Position numbers and translations under genes: made by a program | Notes under the pieces: generated by a model | What the model was told of the DNA's origin: nothing | What the model saw: only the letters and a program-made list of their open reading frames with translations | The model's database searches: none | DNA from: Trichomonas vaginalis G3 | Taxonomy: Eukaryota > Parabasalia > Trichomonadida > Trichomonadidae | Reading direction: 5' to 3' | Assembly: GCF_026262505.1 (NCBI RefSeq) | Contig: NC_067208.1 | Coordinates: forward strand, 9,867,962-9,931,961 | DNA length: 64,000 bases | Part shown: positions 40,352-51,442 of the stretch, piece after piece | Layout: every line of letters starts with the position of its first letter | Numbering within the stretch: position 1 is the first letter of the stretch

Positions 40352-41587
40352 TTACTCAGAAAAATTTTTCTTTGTATATACACCATTCTGTACGTCTAAA
40401 AGACTTTTGACATTTGCCAAGAATGTACGTTTAGAAGCTGTCATATAACCATATTCTTGACAATATTGTTTATACGAATCGTACAATGACCTTTCATCTA
40501 ATGACACAAAGTCAGTTTCATCTATGAACAGTTCATATACACTCTTGTTTGCTTCTAACAATGTTTGTCTCTCTTCGGTATGTGGAATTTGTCTTGGATT
40601 GAACTTTGAAATATCTAATGTCATGAAATATGAGAACAAGTGGTTGTAAAAGTCAGATGTCAAACATTCTGACAAAGCGTCAAAATATTCTGTATCTTGC
40701 ATATGAGAATCTGACGTTCTGACAACTACATATCTTCTGTCAGAACTTTCTAACTTCATCGGAACAGCATTGTTTGAAACCATAATGAAGTTTGCAACAT
40801 TTTCACAAACTCTTTGGTCTTTATATTTTCTTTCAACAACTCCAACTTTGTCTGTTATAAGACTCTTCAAAGCATCTGAGTTCAAAACTTTTGTTGTATC
40901 TATACTTTGAAGTTCATTGCAAACTATAAGTTTCATATTCTCAATTGAAGAGTTAAATTTACCACAGATGTTTTCTAAGTTTGTCATATTAGGGTTCGAA
41001 TAACCTTCTAACAGTTTGCACAAAATATCTGTAAAGAAAGTATTCTTACCAGTTCCTTGTTTTCCAATTATAATGAGAGCAGTTTCATTTTTAGCACTTG
41101 GATGTTGTAAGATGTTTGCAAACCAACATAAGATATACTCATAAACCTTTTCGTTTCCATTGCATATAATTTCTTTGACATGGTCTAACCAAGCTTCTAT
41201 AATATTTTCTTTCCATTCTACTTGTTCATATTTATATCCAGTGAAGATAGAATAGAAGTTTGGAGAAGGTGTATAGAACTTTATACCTCGAACTGAAAAA
41301 TCTTCTAACTTTGACAATAAGATATCCCAAGCATCTAACATCTTCATGCCAACTTGTACAACTTTTATTTTCTTAAGTTTCTGTCTACATTCTTGTTCAG
41401 ACACTATTGTTGCTCTTGGTTTGTTAAAGACAACATCCCATTCTTTCATGACATAACATTCTGGGGCAGAGTCGACATAAATGACTAAACGTTTCAAATT
41501 CTCGACTGCTTTGTTATAGTCTCTAAATGGACACATATTTCTGAAGGCTTGGAAGTCATAAAAATCTGAAACATCTATTCTGTACAT
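40352..41587 (-). CDS. SF3 helicase (poxvirus D5-like), intact
   Basis: Superfamily 3 replicative helicase. Walker A IIIGKQGTGKN (residues about 172-182), Walker B MKLIVCNEL (about 218-226), motif C FIMVSNN (about 268-273) and the arginine-finger-type SDRRYVVVR (about 282-290). The N-terminal 150 residues resemble the D5 N-terminal/linker region. There is no obvious primase catalytic motif, so priming must come from elsewhere, such as protein-primed PolB. The C-terminus is a winged-helix-like tail (SLYDSYKQYCQEYGYM). 411 residues, uninterrupted. A truncated paralogue is at 25639-27007. Confidence 0.88.
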   Translation of the reverse strand: MYRIDVSDFYDFQAFRNMCPFRDYNKAVENLKRLVIYVDSAPECYVMKEWDVVFNKPRATIVSEQECRQKLKKIKVVQVGMKMLDAWDILLSKLEDFSVRGIKFYTPSPNFYSIFTGYKYEQVEWKENIIEAWLDHVKEIICNGNEKVYEYILCWFANILQHPSAKNETALIIIGKQGTGKNTFFTDILCKLLEGYSNPNMTNLENICGKFNSSIENMKLIVCNELQSIDTTKVLNSDALKSLITDKVGVVERKYKDQRVCENVANFIMVSNNAVPMKLESSDRRYVVVRTSDSHMQDTEYFDALSECLTSDFYNHLFSYFMTLDISKFNPRQIPHTEERQTLLEANKSVYELFIDETDFVSLDERSLYDSYKQYCQEYGYMTASKRTFLANVKSLLDVQNGVYTKKNFSE

Positions 41588-41616
41588 TTTTATAAAAATA
41601 AAAAAATATTATTTTT

Positions 41617-42411
41617 TTATTCTTGACTTTGTTGTTCCATTTGTTGCATTTGTTGTTCTTGAGCTATTTGTTGTTGAAGTTGTTCTTGTAATACAATACT
41701 TTCACCAGTTGCATCTTCCAATTCGAAACTTTCTGCCGTCATTGACAAATACATAGGACATAAAAGTTTTACAGGAACAAAGTTTGCGTCAACTAATGTC
41801 AACGTTATACTTGCCAAAGTGTTTGAGTTCACTAAGGTTGAAAATTCTGCATTCGAATGAACAATAGGCAAACCAGCAGAGAAAGTATTGTTTATACGCA
41901 TAAGTATCTTTTGGTCATAATAGTTTCTGTCGACATTCGAATAACACTTTGAACCTAAGTTTGAAACAATATATAAGATTGGTGTGCTTAATGTCAATGG
42001 AATAGACATTCCTTGTATGACACCTTTTCCTGTTATAGGAAACTGTTGGTAGTAAAAACCAGAAATAAGTTTTGTATTATAGCTCATATCGTTTATAGTA
42101 AACTCAGTCGGACATCCAAACATAATGAAACCTGCTCTAGTTGCAGCACATGTTACACCCGTACTTAAAGTATTAAATAAGTCAACAAAACCTGTTGGTG
42201 GTATATCTGAGTAAGTATCTTCAAAGGAGTATTTTTTACCATTCACAACAATAAAGTCTTCTGGTGTCAAAGAGCAAAACAGGCTTTAGTCGTCATTGTG
42301 TTTAAGGTTAGTTTACAAATCGTCCTTGAGGACTTTGTAAGTTTGTTGTTATAGAATTATATGACTCAGGGTTTTTAGTCGTAATAGTATAAACCATTAT
42401 GTCTTCTGCCA
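41617..42411 (-). pseudogene. Penton-like minor capsid protein, N-terminus frameshifted
   Basis: The open part (42270-41617) is beta-rich and has the size expected for a Polinton single jelly-roll penton protein, ending in a Gln-rich tail (EQLQQQIAQEQQMQQ). Its first codon as an ORF is a TTG after a stop. Upstream, the ATG at 42411 opens 34 codons (MAEDIMVYTI...) and a middle segment containing MTTKACFA (ATG at 42296) links the two in a third frame. Two indels, near 42310 and 42272, would join all parts into about 265 residues. Assignment as penton rests on size, predicted strands and position between helicase and MCP, not on motifs. Confidence 0.55.
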
Positions 42412-42460
42412 TTTACTTAGCAAATAAAACTTTAATGAAATGTTGTGGTCGTCAAATATT

Positions 42461-42990
42461 TTATGACGTCTGGAAACTATACTTTAAGTTCAACGTTTCA
42501 CCTCCTTTCATAACGTATATCTTGTCAATGACATTATATGAAACACCACAGCAACTAATGTCGGTTCTATTTCTTTGATGTTTATATCGTCTGCCTCTGT
42601 CAAAAGTTTCAATAGTTCTTTCAAGACTTCATGAGGTGCAATGACATATAGTTCACTTTTACAGGGTTGTTTCGACCAAGTTTAACATTATACTTAAAGC
42701 TTGACAAATCTTCTCCTGAGTTGAAGTTTGTCTTTCAGTTGTTGGTAGTCGTTTCGAATATCTGCAACAGAACTTAAGTCTCTGTTAACTTCAGGATATG
42801 TTGGTTCTTTTACAGGAACAATTGTTATACCATCTTCGTCTTCGTATGGTTTCCCCACTTCAACATCTCTGTCTTTGACATTGACAATAACACTTTGACT
42901 GTTTGTTTGAGTTGGTGAATTTAACTTCACATCTGCCACCGCCATTAAACCTTTTGAAACACTTACGCTTCTATTTTTCGGAAATGACAT
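42461..42990 (-). pseudogene. Maverick protein, unknown, two frameshifts
   Basis: The ATG at 42990 opens MSFPKNRSVSVSKG and runs to a stop at 42694 (98 residues; charged, ending QQLKDKLQLRRR). Coding text continues in a second frame (KSELYVIAPHEVLKELLKLL, ADDINIKEIEP) and a third (YVMKGGETLNLKYSF) to TAA near 42461. Together about 176 residues. Not recognised. Its start is 18 bases from the divergent gene at 43009. Confidence 0.5.
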
Positions 42991-43008
42991 TTTACTTAGA
43001 ATAAAAAG

Positions 43009-43294
43009 ATGGACGTATTTGAGTATCTCTTTGAATTGAAGCAAAACAAAGTTTACACACACAAACAATACAAATACATTGACAGAATAGTTCTTTATAC
43101 AAACAATGGTAAATGTTATAGAATATCAATATTTGCTGAACCAAAAATTTTCATATAAAGCAAAGAAAGTTGGTATAACCGAGATGGTGAAAGTTCTTGA
43201 AGCAGACAAAAATATAACTTCAAAACTGACCGATATTACTAAAGGAAAGTTTATAATACAATATTATGTCAAAACTGGCGTACTGTCATATTGA
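43009..43294 (+). pseudogene. Small Maverick protein, one frameshift
   Basis: The ATG at 43009 opens MDVFEYLFELKQNKVYTHKQ and 45 further residues' worth of text to a TAA near 43158. The adjoining frame (open from 43106) continues with KAKKVGITEMVKVLE and ends KTGVLSY at 43294. One indel near 43110-43155 would give about 95 residues. Not recognised. It converges on the capsid gene with 14 bases between stops. Confidence 0.45.
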
Positions 43295-43308
43295 CGGAGA
43301 AAGTCAGT

Positions 43309-44925
43309 TCAAGAACAACTTACTGACCTGCTGCCAAAAATCTGCTCGATGGAAGCTGTCGTTATGCCAATCTGAGGAGCTCCAGCAGGTTTCATCGAAC
43401 GAATCTTCAAAAGAGCATCTTCCGTGAAAAGTGCTATTGGTTTTGTAAACTTCTTTGCTTTCAATTCATCTGGACCGTCTCTGTCACCAGTATATTGTAT
43501 TTGAACTGTACCAACAGTTGAAATACCACCCATAAAGTCTTTCTGAGTCAGCAAATGGAATGCCAAGCCAAAAGTTTGAACGGTCTCCATTTGTATATTG
43601 AGTTTTTGACCTCCTGTATGAGTCCATACTTTCACATATGGCATAATAGAACTTTGCATTTCAGGGTTAATGGTTGTTGTGAAGTTGTTGTTAAAGTTCA
43701 TAGCATCTAATGTCAAGTTGTATGACCTCATATCCTCAACTGTAGAATATTCTTCTCTTGGATAATATTTGCCATCTATGTTTATATGATATTTAATACC
43801 AGGGTTGTAGAAACAAGAATAGTCATTTATAGTTCGTCTGAACAGTACAAACATAGTATCTGCATGTTTCATTGCAGTTGTTAAAGCAATATCTGTTCTT
43901 GCACCTGGGTCAGCACTTTGGTTTCCAACTTCACCTGCAAAGTCTTTGACAGATATTTGGTGTATAGGGAACATAAGTGGAACTGCAATATATTTGGCAG
44001 CTAAAGCATTTGAAATATCTGGGTCCAACATATAAACGGCAAGTCTGCTTTCTATTCTCTTGCATTCAAACTTTTCGCATGTGAACTTAACTGGGTCCCA
44101 AGCAGTTCCAGCAGCATTGAAATAATAGTTTACTTCAGTGTTGAAGTTTGAGAAACCAAAGTCTAAGTCAACTTTGTCTTTGCAAAAGTCACAGAACTTG
44201 GCTCCACCAGTTCCAGCTACAGTAATAGTGAATGGGTCTTGTGTTGGTGCAATGACTAAGTTATTTTTGCTTGGAGTAAGTTCAATAGAAATTTTTCCTG
44301 CCCAGTTTGGCAAGTATCTTAAAAACCTGAAGATGAGGAAAGATGACAAAGGAACTCTAAGTTTCAGTTTTACTTTAGTGGCAGCATTTCCATCTGAACC
44401 AGAAAGGTTAACATAAACTCCTGGAACGTTAGGGTCAAGTCTTCTTATTTTCTCAATAGTTGCATACTGGTCTGTTTGTTCTCTAGCTTGTGGTTGTACT
44501 GAGTTTCTCAAAGCGAACCATTCATAGTTTGCCCATGTTACTGTTTGAACTAAGTCAGAGTTAGAATATATCTTATATCCCATGAAAACTTCTGGAGCAT
44601 ATTGGTATCCGACATAGAAAATTCCATTGCAACCTTTCTTGTCAGACAACTTGGCAGAAGGTTTTATTTCAATGTCTTGTTCCACGTATAAGAATGAGTT
44701 GTCAATAGAAATAATATGAAACCTGTCGCAAGCAATATCTACTGTTGTTGAAGAACCTTCTCCAAACTCACCTACGTTTCCATAAGAAACAGCAGTTGTA
44801 TATTCGTAAGTTCCAGGAACTATTTCTGACCTTCTAATGGCATTGTCGCATTCGTTATACCATTCGGAAACATTTCCGTTCATGGCATCCAAAACTGTTG
44901 GCGTTATATTCTGAGCGGCGTACAT
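43309..44925 (-). CDS. Polinton major capsid protein (double jelly-roll)
   Basis: 538 residues, intact. Order of elements fits the Polinton double jelly-roll MCP: a conserved N-terminus (YAAQNITPTVLDAMNG), a first beta-barrel with FHIISIDNSFLYVEQDIE, a central NWAGKISIELTPSKNNL segment, a second barrel (NYYFNAAG, FKCE-like segment, MFPIHQISVKDFAG) and the C-terminal strands (LNIQMETVQTFGLAFHLL, GTVQIQYTGDRDG). Length is within the family's 500-600. The lack of any interruption in 1.6 kb contrasts with the polymerase and integrase. Start ATG at 44925. Confidence 0.82.
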   Translation of the reverse strand: MYAAQNITPTVLDAMNGNVSEWYNECDNAIRRSEIVPGTYEYTTAVSYGNVGEFGEGSSTTVDIACDRFHIISIDNSFLYVEQDIEIKPSAKLSDKKGCNGIFYVGYQYAPEVFMGYKIYSNSDLVQTVTWANYEWFALRNSVQPQAREQTDQYATIEKIRRLDPNVPGVYVNLSGSDGNAATKVKLKLRVPLSSFLIFRFLRYLPNWAGKISIELTPSKNNLVIAPTQDPFTITVAGTGGAKFCDFCKDKVDLDFGFSNFNTEVNYYFNAAGTAWDPVKFTCEKFECKRIESRLAVYMLDPDISNALAAKYIAVPLMFPIHQISVKDFAGEVGNQSADPGARTDIALTTAMKHADTMFVLFRRTINDYSCFYNPGIKYHINIDGKYYPREEYSTVEDMRSYNLTLDAMNFNNNFTTTINPEMQSSIMPYVKVWTHTGGQKLNIQMETVQTFGLAFHLLTQKDFMGGISTVGTVQIQYTGDRDGPDELKAKKFTKPIALFTEDALLKIRSMKPAGAPQIGITTASIEQIFGSRSVSCS

Positions 44926-44957
44926 TTCATATGGGTAAAAATATAGAATAGTTGGAT

Positions 44958-47900
44958 TTATGTGTCATAATAGAACCCACTCGGACCAAGCTTTACTTTC
45001 TTCCTGACTGAGTTTTTAACTCTTCTTTTTCCTTCATTGCCACTACTTTCACTAGATGAAGTTACTTCTTCACTACTTTCACTTTGTTCTACTCTTCTCT
45101 TCTTCTTTGGTGTCGCTTTCGGTAACTTGCCCTCTGCTTCAAGTTGTTGCATCTTTGCCTCATGTTCACCTAGTATGTTGTAAATTTCCCATGTCCTTTT
45201 TGCCTTTGGGCTCTGGTCGCCCATCTCAGGTAACCTATATCCTAGAAAGATTTTGTCATAGTTTGTATTTGAGTCTTCGCGTATTGTTTGCATGACTCTT
45301 TCCTGAGTTTCCGGTTCAAGCTCTTCAAACAGAGCTTGTCCATATGGAATAAGCTCGTTTCCAAATATATGTTTTTGTAGCCATTCTGGTTTTCTTTCCA
45401 TGTTACCAATAATATCTTTTGTGAATGGGAAAGCTTTTACCCAATGTTTCAGTCTTGCGTCATTTATTTCTGTAGTTGGTTTTATTTTGTCAAGGAACAT
45501 GTTTTTCAATACTAACATTTCATTTGGTACTGTCCATTTGAGTTTTCTTAAATATTCATCCCTTCTCGGTTCATTGTCTGCAAAGTAAGTTTTTATGACA
45601 TTTTGCAAACTTTCGTTTGCAAGGTCATGTACAATAGGTTCTCTTCCTTCTCTCTCCCTAACTTTCTTTCTAAACTCTTCACCAAATATACCATCTCTAT
45701 GGTTCTGTGTAGTTCTTTGAGATAAATGTTCTAGAACGTCAGGTGTTATATTTCCATCAGCCATGTTCATTTCATACTGGTCCAAAATATCTGCATCTTT
45801 CATATCTTTCAATGGCATTAAAGCCGCGCTGAAAATACCAGCTATATCTGGTTCACCATTCACTTCCATTGCGTCTACAACTTCTTGGAATTGAGGTTGT
45901 AAGTTTATGAACCACCTATCCGGATTAGCTTTATGACCCCATCTCATTGTAGTTCCATAGTCTGCAGAAACAAAAGTAGGTTTGTTTCCATATTGGTTAG
46001 GTTCTGAATGAACTTTAAACAATGTTTCATTTCTATATGTTTTGTTGAAATTTAACCTTTTATTTTCACCGAGTTCAGCCAAAGATTGAACGTTATATGG
46101 TCGTAAGTAAAAAGGATTGTTGTATTTGCGTACATTTTCTTTCAGTACTTCCATTCTATGCTGAATATTTTCATCTGATGTTGGAGTCTTTTGTATGTCG
46201 GCGAACATTTTTCGATATTCTTCTACTATGTCAGCCGAATTTTTCTTAGACTCTTGGAAAGATTCCATATTCACCTCATAGTCTTGTTGAGGGTCAAGAT
46301 TTTTCGGCTGTTCCAAATCTTCATCTAGTTCTGTGAAGTTAGTTTCCAAAGGAGGGACTTGTTCGTTTCCTTCAGGCTCTTCTAGCTGTTGTTGCTGAAC
46401 TATTTCTTCCATGTCTGGTTGTATCTGAACTTCTTCCTGTGGAGTTTCTTGTACCTCATCTGCTGGCATTTCATATATTCCGAGACCGTTTTTAACAAGT
46501 TCCCTATCTAAGTCATCCGGACTCATAAACCTTTCTTCTTTCGTTCCGTCTCTATTTTTTACGCGTTTCATGAAGAGAGTTGAATTATCATTTAGCTCTG
46601 ACACCAAATATCTCGGAGTAAATTCATCCATGTCATTTGGATGATATGCTATTAAATCATATCCCTTAGCGAGCTTGTATTTTCCAGGTTTGAGATTATA
46701 TCCCATTTGGTGCTGAACCATAAAGCTAAATAGGTTCGGGTCAGTATTTCCTTCCTTGAACTTTTTAATAGCTTCTTTATATCTGTCACTAAAGTCAAGA
46801 GTATCTGGGTAACCATAATCTTCCTTAAGCATTTTTAAGAATTCTTGGTTTCCTTGTTCTCTACTTCTTTTATGTCCTTGCTCTGTTTGTGGTTGTTGTT
46901 GTGCAGGGTTTTGAACTGTTGGTTGTTGTGTAGTGTTTTGAACTGTTGGTTGTGGTGCTGGATTTTGAACTGTTGGTTGTTTGTGTAGTGTTTTGAACTG
47001 TTGGTTGTGGTGCTGGATTTTGAACTGTTGGTTGTTGTTGTTGTTTTGGTGCATGCCTGTGTCTGTGTCCATGTGACGATGTAAATGTTTTAGGTAGTCC
47101 TGGTGCAAGTGCTTCTCTTGGAGGGTTTGGTGGTATATAAGTTCCACCAGCTGGCACATATGTTCCATCTGCAGCATAATGTCCTACCTGACTTTTCGTT
47201 CTTAAGAAAGCATTTACTAGGTCTGTTTTGGTCTGTTGTAACTCTTTTTCTTGACTTTCCACAACAGTTGCTCTAACGGCGTCATAGGCACTTTGAACTG
47301 CCTGTCTCGTTGCTGCATCTGTTATTTTCGTCATATTTTGTGCTACTTCTCTTAACTCTTTGTCGAAACCTTCAGACTTCAGTTTCTTTCCAGATGAGAA
47401 ATCGTTCACTTGTTTCACCTTACTATGAAGAGCTTCGAAGGCATTCTTAAAGTCAGCATTCATTAAAGCTTCATTTGAACTGTCTTCATCCGCTTGTATT
47501 TTTGTCCTTATTGACCCTATAAGTTGGGCTGCTTTAGCGTTGGCTTGGGCATCTAACCAGTCATTATTAGCTTTTATATATTCTGCGCTTTTCATTGCCT
47601 TTTGCATGGCTGCGTTGTTATTTTTACTTTCTTGTGCTAAGTTTTCATACTGTACGGTTTGGTTTTGCAACTGTAAAAGTTTTTCTGCCTTTACATTTGC
47701 TTCAACTTCTTTTTTATACTCATCGCTATCCATATATGTCTTCAGGGCTTTTTGTTTTATCTCTTCATCTTTCAGTACTTTATATTGAGTAGTATGGTTT
47801 TTCAAATTTATAACATCTTGTTCCATTTTTGCTACTTCTGCTGCTTTTTCTGACACTTTTTTCGCATATTCCTCTGTACTTAGTTCTTTCAGTTGTTCTT

Positions 47901-48309
47901 CTTTCTTCTTTTTCTCTACGTTTAACTCATTGAGTTTCTTTGTGTGTCTGTCATATTCTAGTTTCTTTTCGTTTTCACTTATTTGTTTCTGTATGTCTAT
48001 GTTTGACTTTTTGACATCTGTTATTTGATTTTTGAGTGAACTCAAATTCATTTGACTTTGAGGGTTATAAGCTGTTCCGTCTGCAGCTCCACCATAGCCT
48101 GCCATTTTCGCTAAAAGTGCCGCTCTTAAACCTCCACTCTGTGCACCAATAACTCGGTTTAAAAGCATAGGGTTGCTTGACATTTGTTGCAACATAGTGG
48201 GGTCATTCATCATTTGTTGTTGCAACTGTTGTTGTGGTGTCAGTTTTACTATTGGATGTTTCAATGCTCTCTTCCTCTTACGTATATTCTTACGTAGCTT
48301 ACGTGGCAT
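44958..48309 (-). pseudogene. Very large Maverick protein, split by one indel in a repeat
   Basis: The ATG at 48309 opens a very basic start (MPRKLRKNIRKRKRALKH), a Gln/Met-rich stretch and a long coiled-coil (about residues 95-260), then Gly/Pro-rich sequence and a Pro-Thr-Val-Gln-Asn repeat region near 46920-47040. At about 46978 one repeat unit has an extra T relative to its neighbours, and the frame switches to the downstream ORF. That ORF continues QPTVQNPAPQPTVQN and then 700 residues ending in a basic tail (KRRVKNSVRKKVKLGPSG). Combined about 1117 codons. The basic ends suggest nucleic-acid contact, e.g. core or scaffold protein; unproven. The indel may be a repeat-length sequencing error. 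Confidence 0.65.
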
Positions 48310-48735
48310 TTTAAGTGAAGTTAAAAAGCGGTTTTTGACAGATGTTTATATGACACTTTTTGTTCAGCACAAAAACTACTCGGTCAAAGTGTTGTCAGTT
48401 TTGTAAAATAACCGTCCTATCTCATTCTATAAGGGAGAAAAGGCTTCTCAAAGTATACTTCCTTGGAACGCCTGTAACTTTTCCTGTAGCGACGATAGAC
48501 CTTTACTTGTCCGGACAAAGTTATACTATTTTGAGTGCTCTACAAAAAAGTCAACGGCTGGTCGGCTGGGGTTCGGTCCTCCTCTTGGGTCTTGGGAAAA
48601 ATTTCTTATGGGCTAGAGGGCGCAACGCGCCTGGAAGCCCTCCGAATATAAACTTCATTTATACTAAACATCTTCAGGGCTAGAGGGCGCAACGCGCCTG
48701 GAAGCCCCACTACCTTTTTTTTTTTTATGAAGAAG
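48310..48735. repeat. Maverick right terminal region with two GC-rich hairpins
   Basis: No gene. A 31-bp GC-rich repeat (GGGCTAGAGGGCGCAACGCG and on to GGAAGCCC) occurs at 48610-48640 and 48677-48707. Each has outer complements GGGCT/AGCCC-like arms and an inner AGGGCGC...GCGCCT stem. The design (outer arms, inner GCGC stem) parallels the left terminal hairpin although the sequences differ. A T-run follows at 48716-48728. I take this as the right element boundary; no target duplication was identified. Confidence 0.6.
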
Positions 48736-49028
48736 TAAATAAGGAAAACGGCAGTATTTTGCTAGATTTTAATCTAAAAAATCATCCTTGGAATTGAAGA
48801 ATGTAAAAACTGATTAAAATCTATTAACTTTCATTTAAAACTTGAGAGAGATTTTAGACCAGATAACCCTCTCAAATTTTTGTGTTGTTTACAATAAAAG
48901 TTAGATCCCTTAAGCTCAAGCTTTTTCCCCGATTGAATATTGAAATTTCGGAATTTTTGAATATTCATTAGGCCTATCTACTGATATGAGTATTTAAAAA
49001 AAATGGCTATATTTTTATTCAAATTCAT
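48736..49028. other. Short non-coding flank, no feature seen
   Basis: AT-rich. It separates the Maverick end from the Pmp-like pseudogene; nothing recognised. Confidence 0.5.
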
Positions 49029-49900
49029 GAATTTTGATCTAATAGAATTAAAATATAGATAAAAATGTAATGTGGATATGAATATATACTATCATTGTTT
49101 CGGGAGCATTTGTATAATTTGCAGTTGGAATTTCCTAAAATAATTTGATATGTCGAAGGAAATGAAGAAAAAGTCATTCCTGGATAGTTATCATTTGAGA
49201 TACAACGAGTTAATATGGGTGATATATCTCCCGAAAGACCTTTTCCAGAAATATTTATAAATATACAGTCTTCAAATATTGGCACTTTTTCGCTGATCCA
49301 TAATATTGCACTTTGGTTACTAGCACCAATAAAATTACAGAAAGATGTTGTAAAAGTGGAACCAATAATTTCAATGAATCGATCATCAAAACATTTGTAA
49401 ACTTATGAAAACTTGGCAAATGTTCCATCAAAAGTATACCAAAAGCTAAAGAGTCCTCCACCACCAACTCCATGATTGTTAGTTCCATTGTTTTCATAAG
49501 AAATAAATTTATTACGATACATATAAATGCAACTGTCACTTTTTCGTTGGGAATCCGGACCGCACAAATAAAAGGAAGATTCATTTATATCTGAGGCAGA
49601 TTGATAATTATAAATGGCATTGCCATGAAATTCATTTGTATTTTTCTTTGAATAACAAGACTCAAAATTACTTTTTATAAAATTAGTTTCGCATTGAACT
49701 AAATAAACAGCTCCTCCTTCAAGTAATGCTGAACAATCATAAAATGTGGAAGTTAAAACATATAATGGAAGGTTTGATGATACAAGTTTAATACAAACTG
49801 CACTTCCATTTGTAGCTGTAGTGAGAGAAATGAATTTTGAGCATTCTATTTTAAGTTCTTTGATGTTATGTGCGATCGATATAGCAGACTATCAAACAAT
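49029..49900 (-). pseudogene. Pmp-like (beta-helix) protein pseudogene
   Basis: Minus-strand text in the Pmp-like style: short strands with CSALLEGGAVYLVQCET, NFESCYSKKN, NESSFYLCGPDSQ and FEDCIFINISGKGLSGDIS. The frame is interrupted by a TAA near 49400 after TFAKFS and by shifts near 49470 and 49150, leaving ORFs 49584-49255 and 49285-49025. The start is unclear; the coding trace fades near 49900. No membrane tail is seen. It lies right beside the Maverick end, so the insertion may have removed its C-terminus. Confidence 0.55.
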
Positions 49901-50456
49901 TACAAAATGAATAATGCCACTTTTTAAGATAACAATAAAATTACTTAAGCCTTAAAGACATATGATTGCAAATTGCATTCCCATACTTAATCTTTGTATT
50001 TCTGAAATGAATAAAATTATTTGATGATAAAATTTGCTTGTGATTGATGCAGAACATGGAATAATGTATCGAACACTTCTGTTTTAGTTTTTGAAACTGA
50101 TTTATGGCGGCTGCAATTTAGTTATTCAGTTCAAAAATAATTACAATATTTGATGACTAATTATTTGAAGTAACTCCCTTAAAAATGGCGTGTGTTAAAT
50201 TTTCAAATGTTAAAACTCTTTAACTGTTTAGATAATCTGGAATTGATTAATATTATGTTAGATTATGGATAAATTAACTATACAGAATTGGAAAACCCTA
50301 GAAAGTAAACGGTTTAAACAAAGAAAGAAAAATATTTACTCTATAATTTGCTGAATTATTATCATATTGAAACTGTTTCATCACAATCTATTGAAATTCT
50401 TCTAACTTTTGCCTCTGGATAATCGAAGCACTTAAATTTTATGACACTCATGTAAA
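49901..50456. other. AT-rich intergenic region, no gene seen
   Basis: No ORF with coding character on either strand. Confidence 0.6.
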
Positions 50457-51442
50457 TTAATTCTCCAAACAAGAAGATAATGATCCAACAAGTCTCAAAT
50501 AACTATATTTCGTCCATTGAGCGCCAAATGTTTTATTGGATTTAATGAAAAGAACTCCATTAAATCCATGATAGATTATTAAATCGATTATCCAGCCAAT
50601 TGATGTACCAATCATCTCTACTATCGTGTAACTAATCGAATCTGTTGTCATAATTGTGCCAAGAACACAACCATTGTATAAGCAACTGATCGGGAAGTAA
50701 ATAAAGAATAATATAACGATGATTTTGGAATGTATTACCATTAAAGTTGAATCGCAAAAGTTTTCGTGTAGTTTATTGAAGGTTTTCTCTGGTAATACGT
50801 AAGCAATGGGGTTAAATATGAAGAATATGAAGAGAAAGTCATAGCATCCTTCGACACCTGTAAGCCACCATGGGCAAATATCATTTTCGTGTAATAATTT
50901 TTGTTCGATTGTTGATTTCGTAGATTGAATAATTTGAGCAATTACTTGTAAAACTACGGCGATTAAATTTAATTTTGTATTCGTGCCAACTAAAACAGAA
51001 CAACTAACAAATATAATGCCAACTAAAACAATAGCGAGTGCTGTCCACTGAAATGCATATTTTTTCGGACGAAATACGAGATAATTGATAAGTACGATGA
51101 ATAGTAAATTGAAAAATCGAAGGGCAATTGAAATTGAACCTTCGTTTTCGACAATTGAGTAAGAATAAAACAGGGAAAGCAAAATATCGCATAACGATGG
51201 TAGAGATGCGAAGAGATAGAGCTTAAATGGTATATTTCGCATTTTGGGCCATGTTCAGGATCGATTTTTAGTGTTCCGATCCATGGTCTGTTAAATATTA
51301 CCTTTTGGCAGCCCTTGTAGGTATAAGACATTTGAGCATAAACAATATTTCTGAGATAATAACTGAGAAGACTGCCTATCATGCACAATGTATTGTACGT
51401 GATTCTTTTTGAACGCGCAAAATCCAGGTTGCTTTCGGGCAT
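50457..51442 (-). pseudogene. DMT/SLC35-type membrane transporter, one frameshift
   Basis: Polytopic membrane protein of the drug/metabolite transporter superfamily, closest in style to SLC35F-type carriers. The ATG at 51442 gives a short cytosolic start and a first hydrophobic helix (YNTLCMIGSLLSYYL), then FNRPWIGTL. The frame shifts near 51245 and continues MRNIPFKLYLFASLP with about eight more hydrophobic helices, including ALAIVLVGIIFVSCSVLVG and VLQVIAQIIQSTKS..EQKLL, typical of the middle of the fold. Combined about 328 codons, normal for the family. The single indel may be a sequencing error, since everything else is preserved. Substrate cannot be inferred. Confidence 0.7.

Larger units (their letters stand above)
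24656..48735. mobile_element. Maverick/Polinton element (about 24 kb, possibly recombinant)
   Basis: Contains the Polinton hallmark set: RVE-type integrase, protein-primed-type PolB, A32-like packaging ATPase, double jelly-roll major capsid protein and penton-like protein, plus SF3 helicase and KilA-N genes. Left boundary: the terminal hairpin that truncates a MULE gene. Right boundary: two GC-rich hairpin repeats at 48610-48707 followed by a T-run. The two ends do not form a matching terminal inverted repeat, and helicase and one accessory gene occur twice. The element may therefore be a recombinant of two Mavericks or may have lost one true end. No adenovirus-type protease was recognised. 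Confidence 0.85.
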
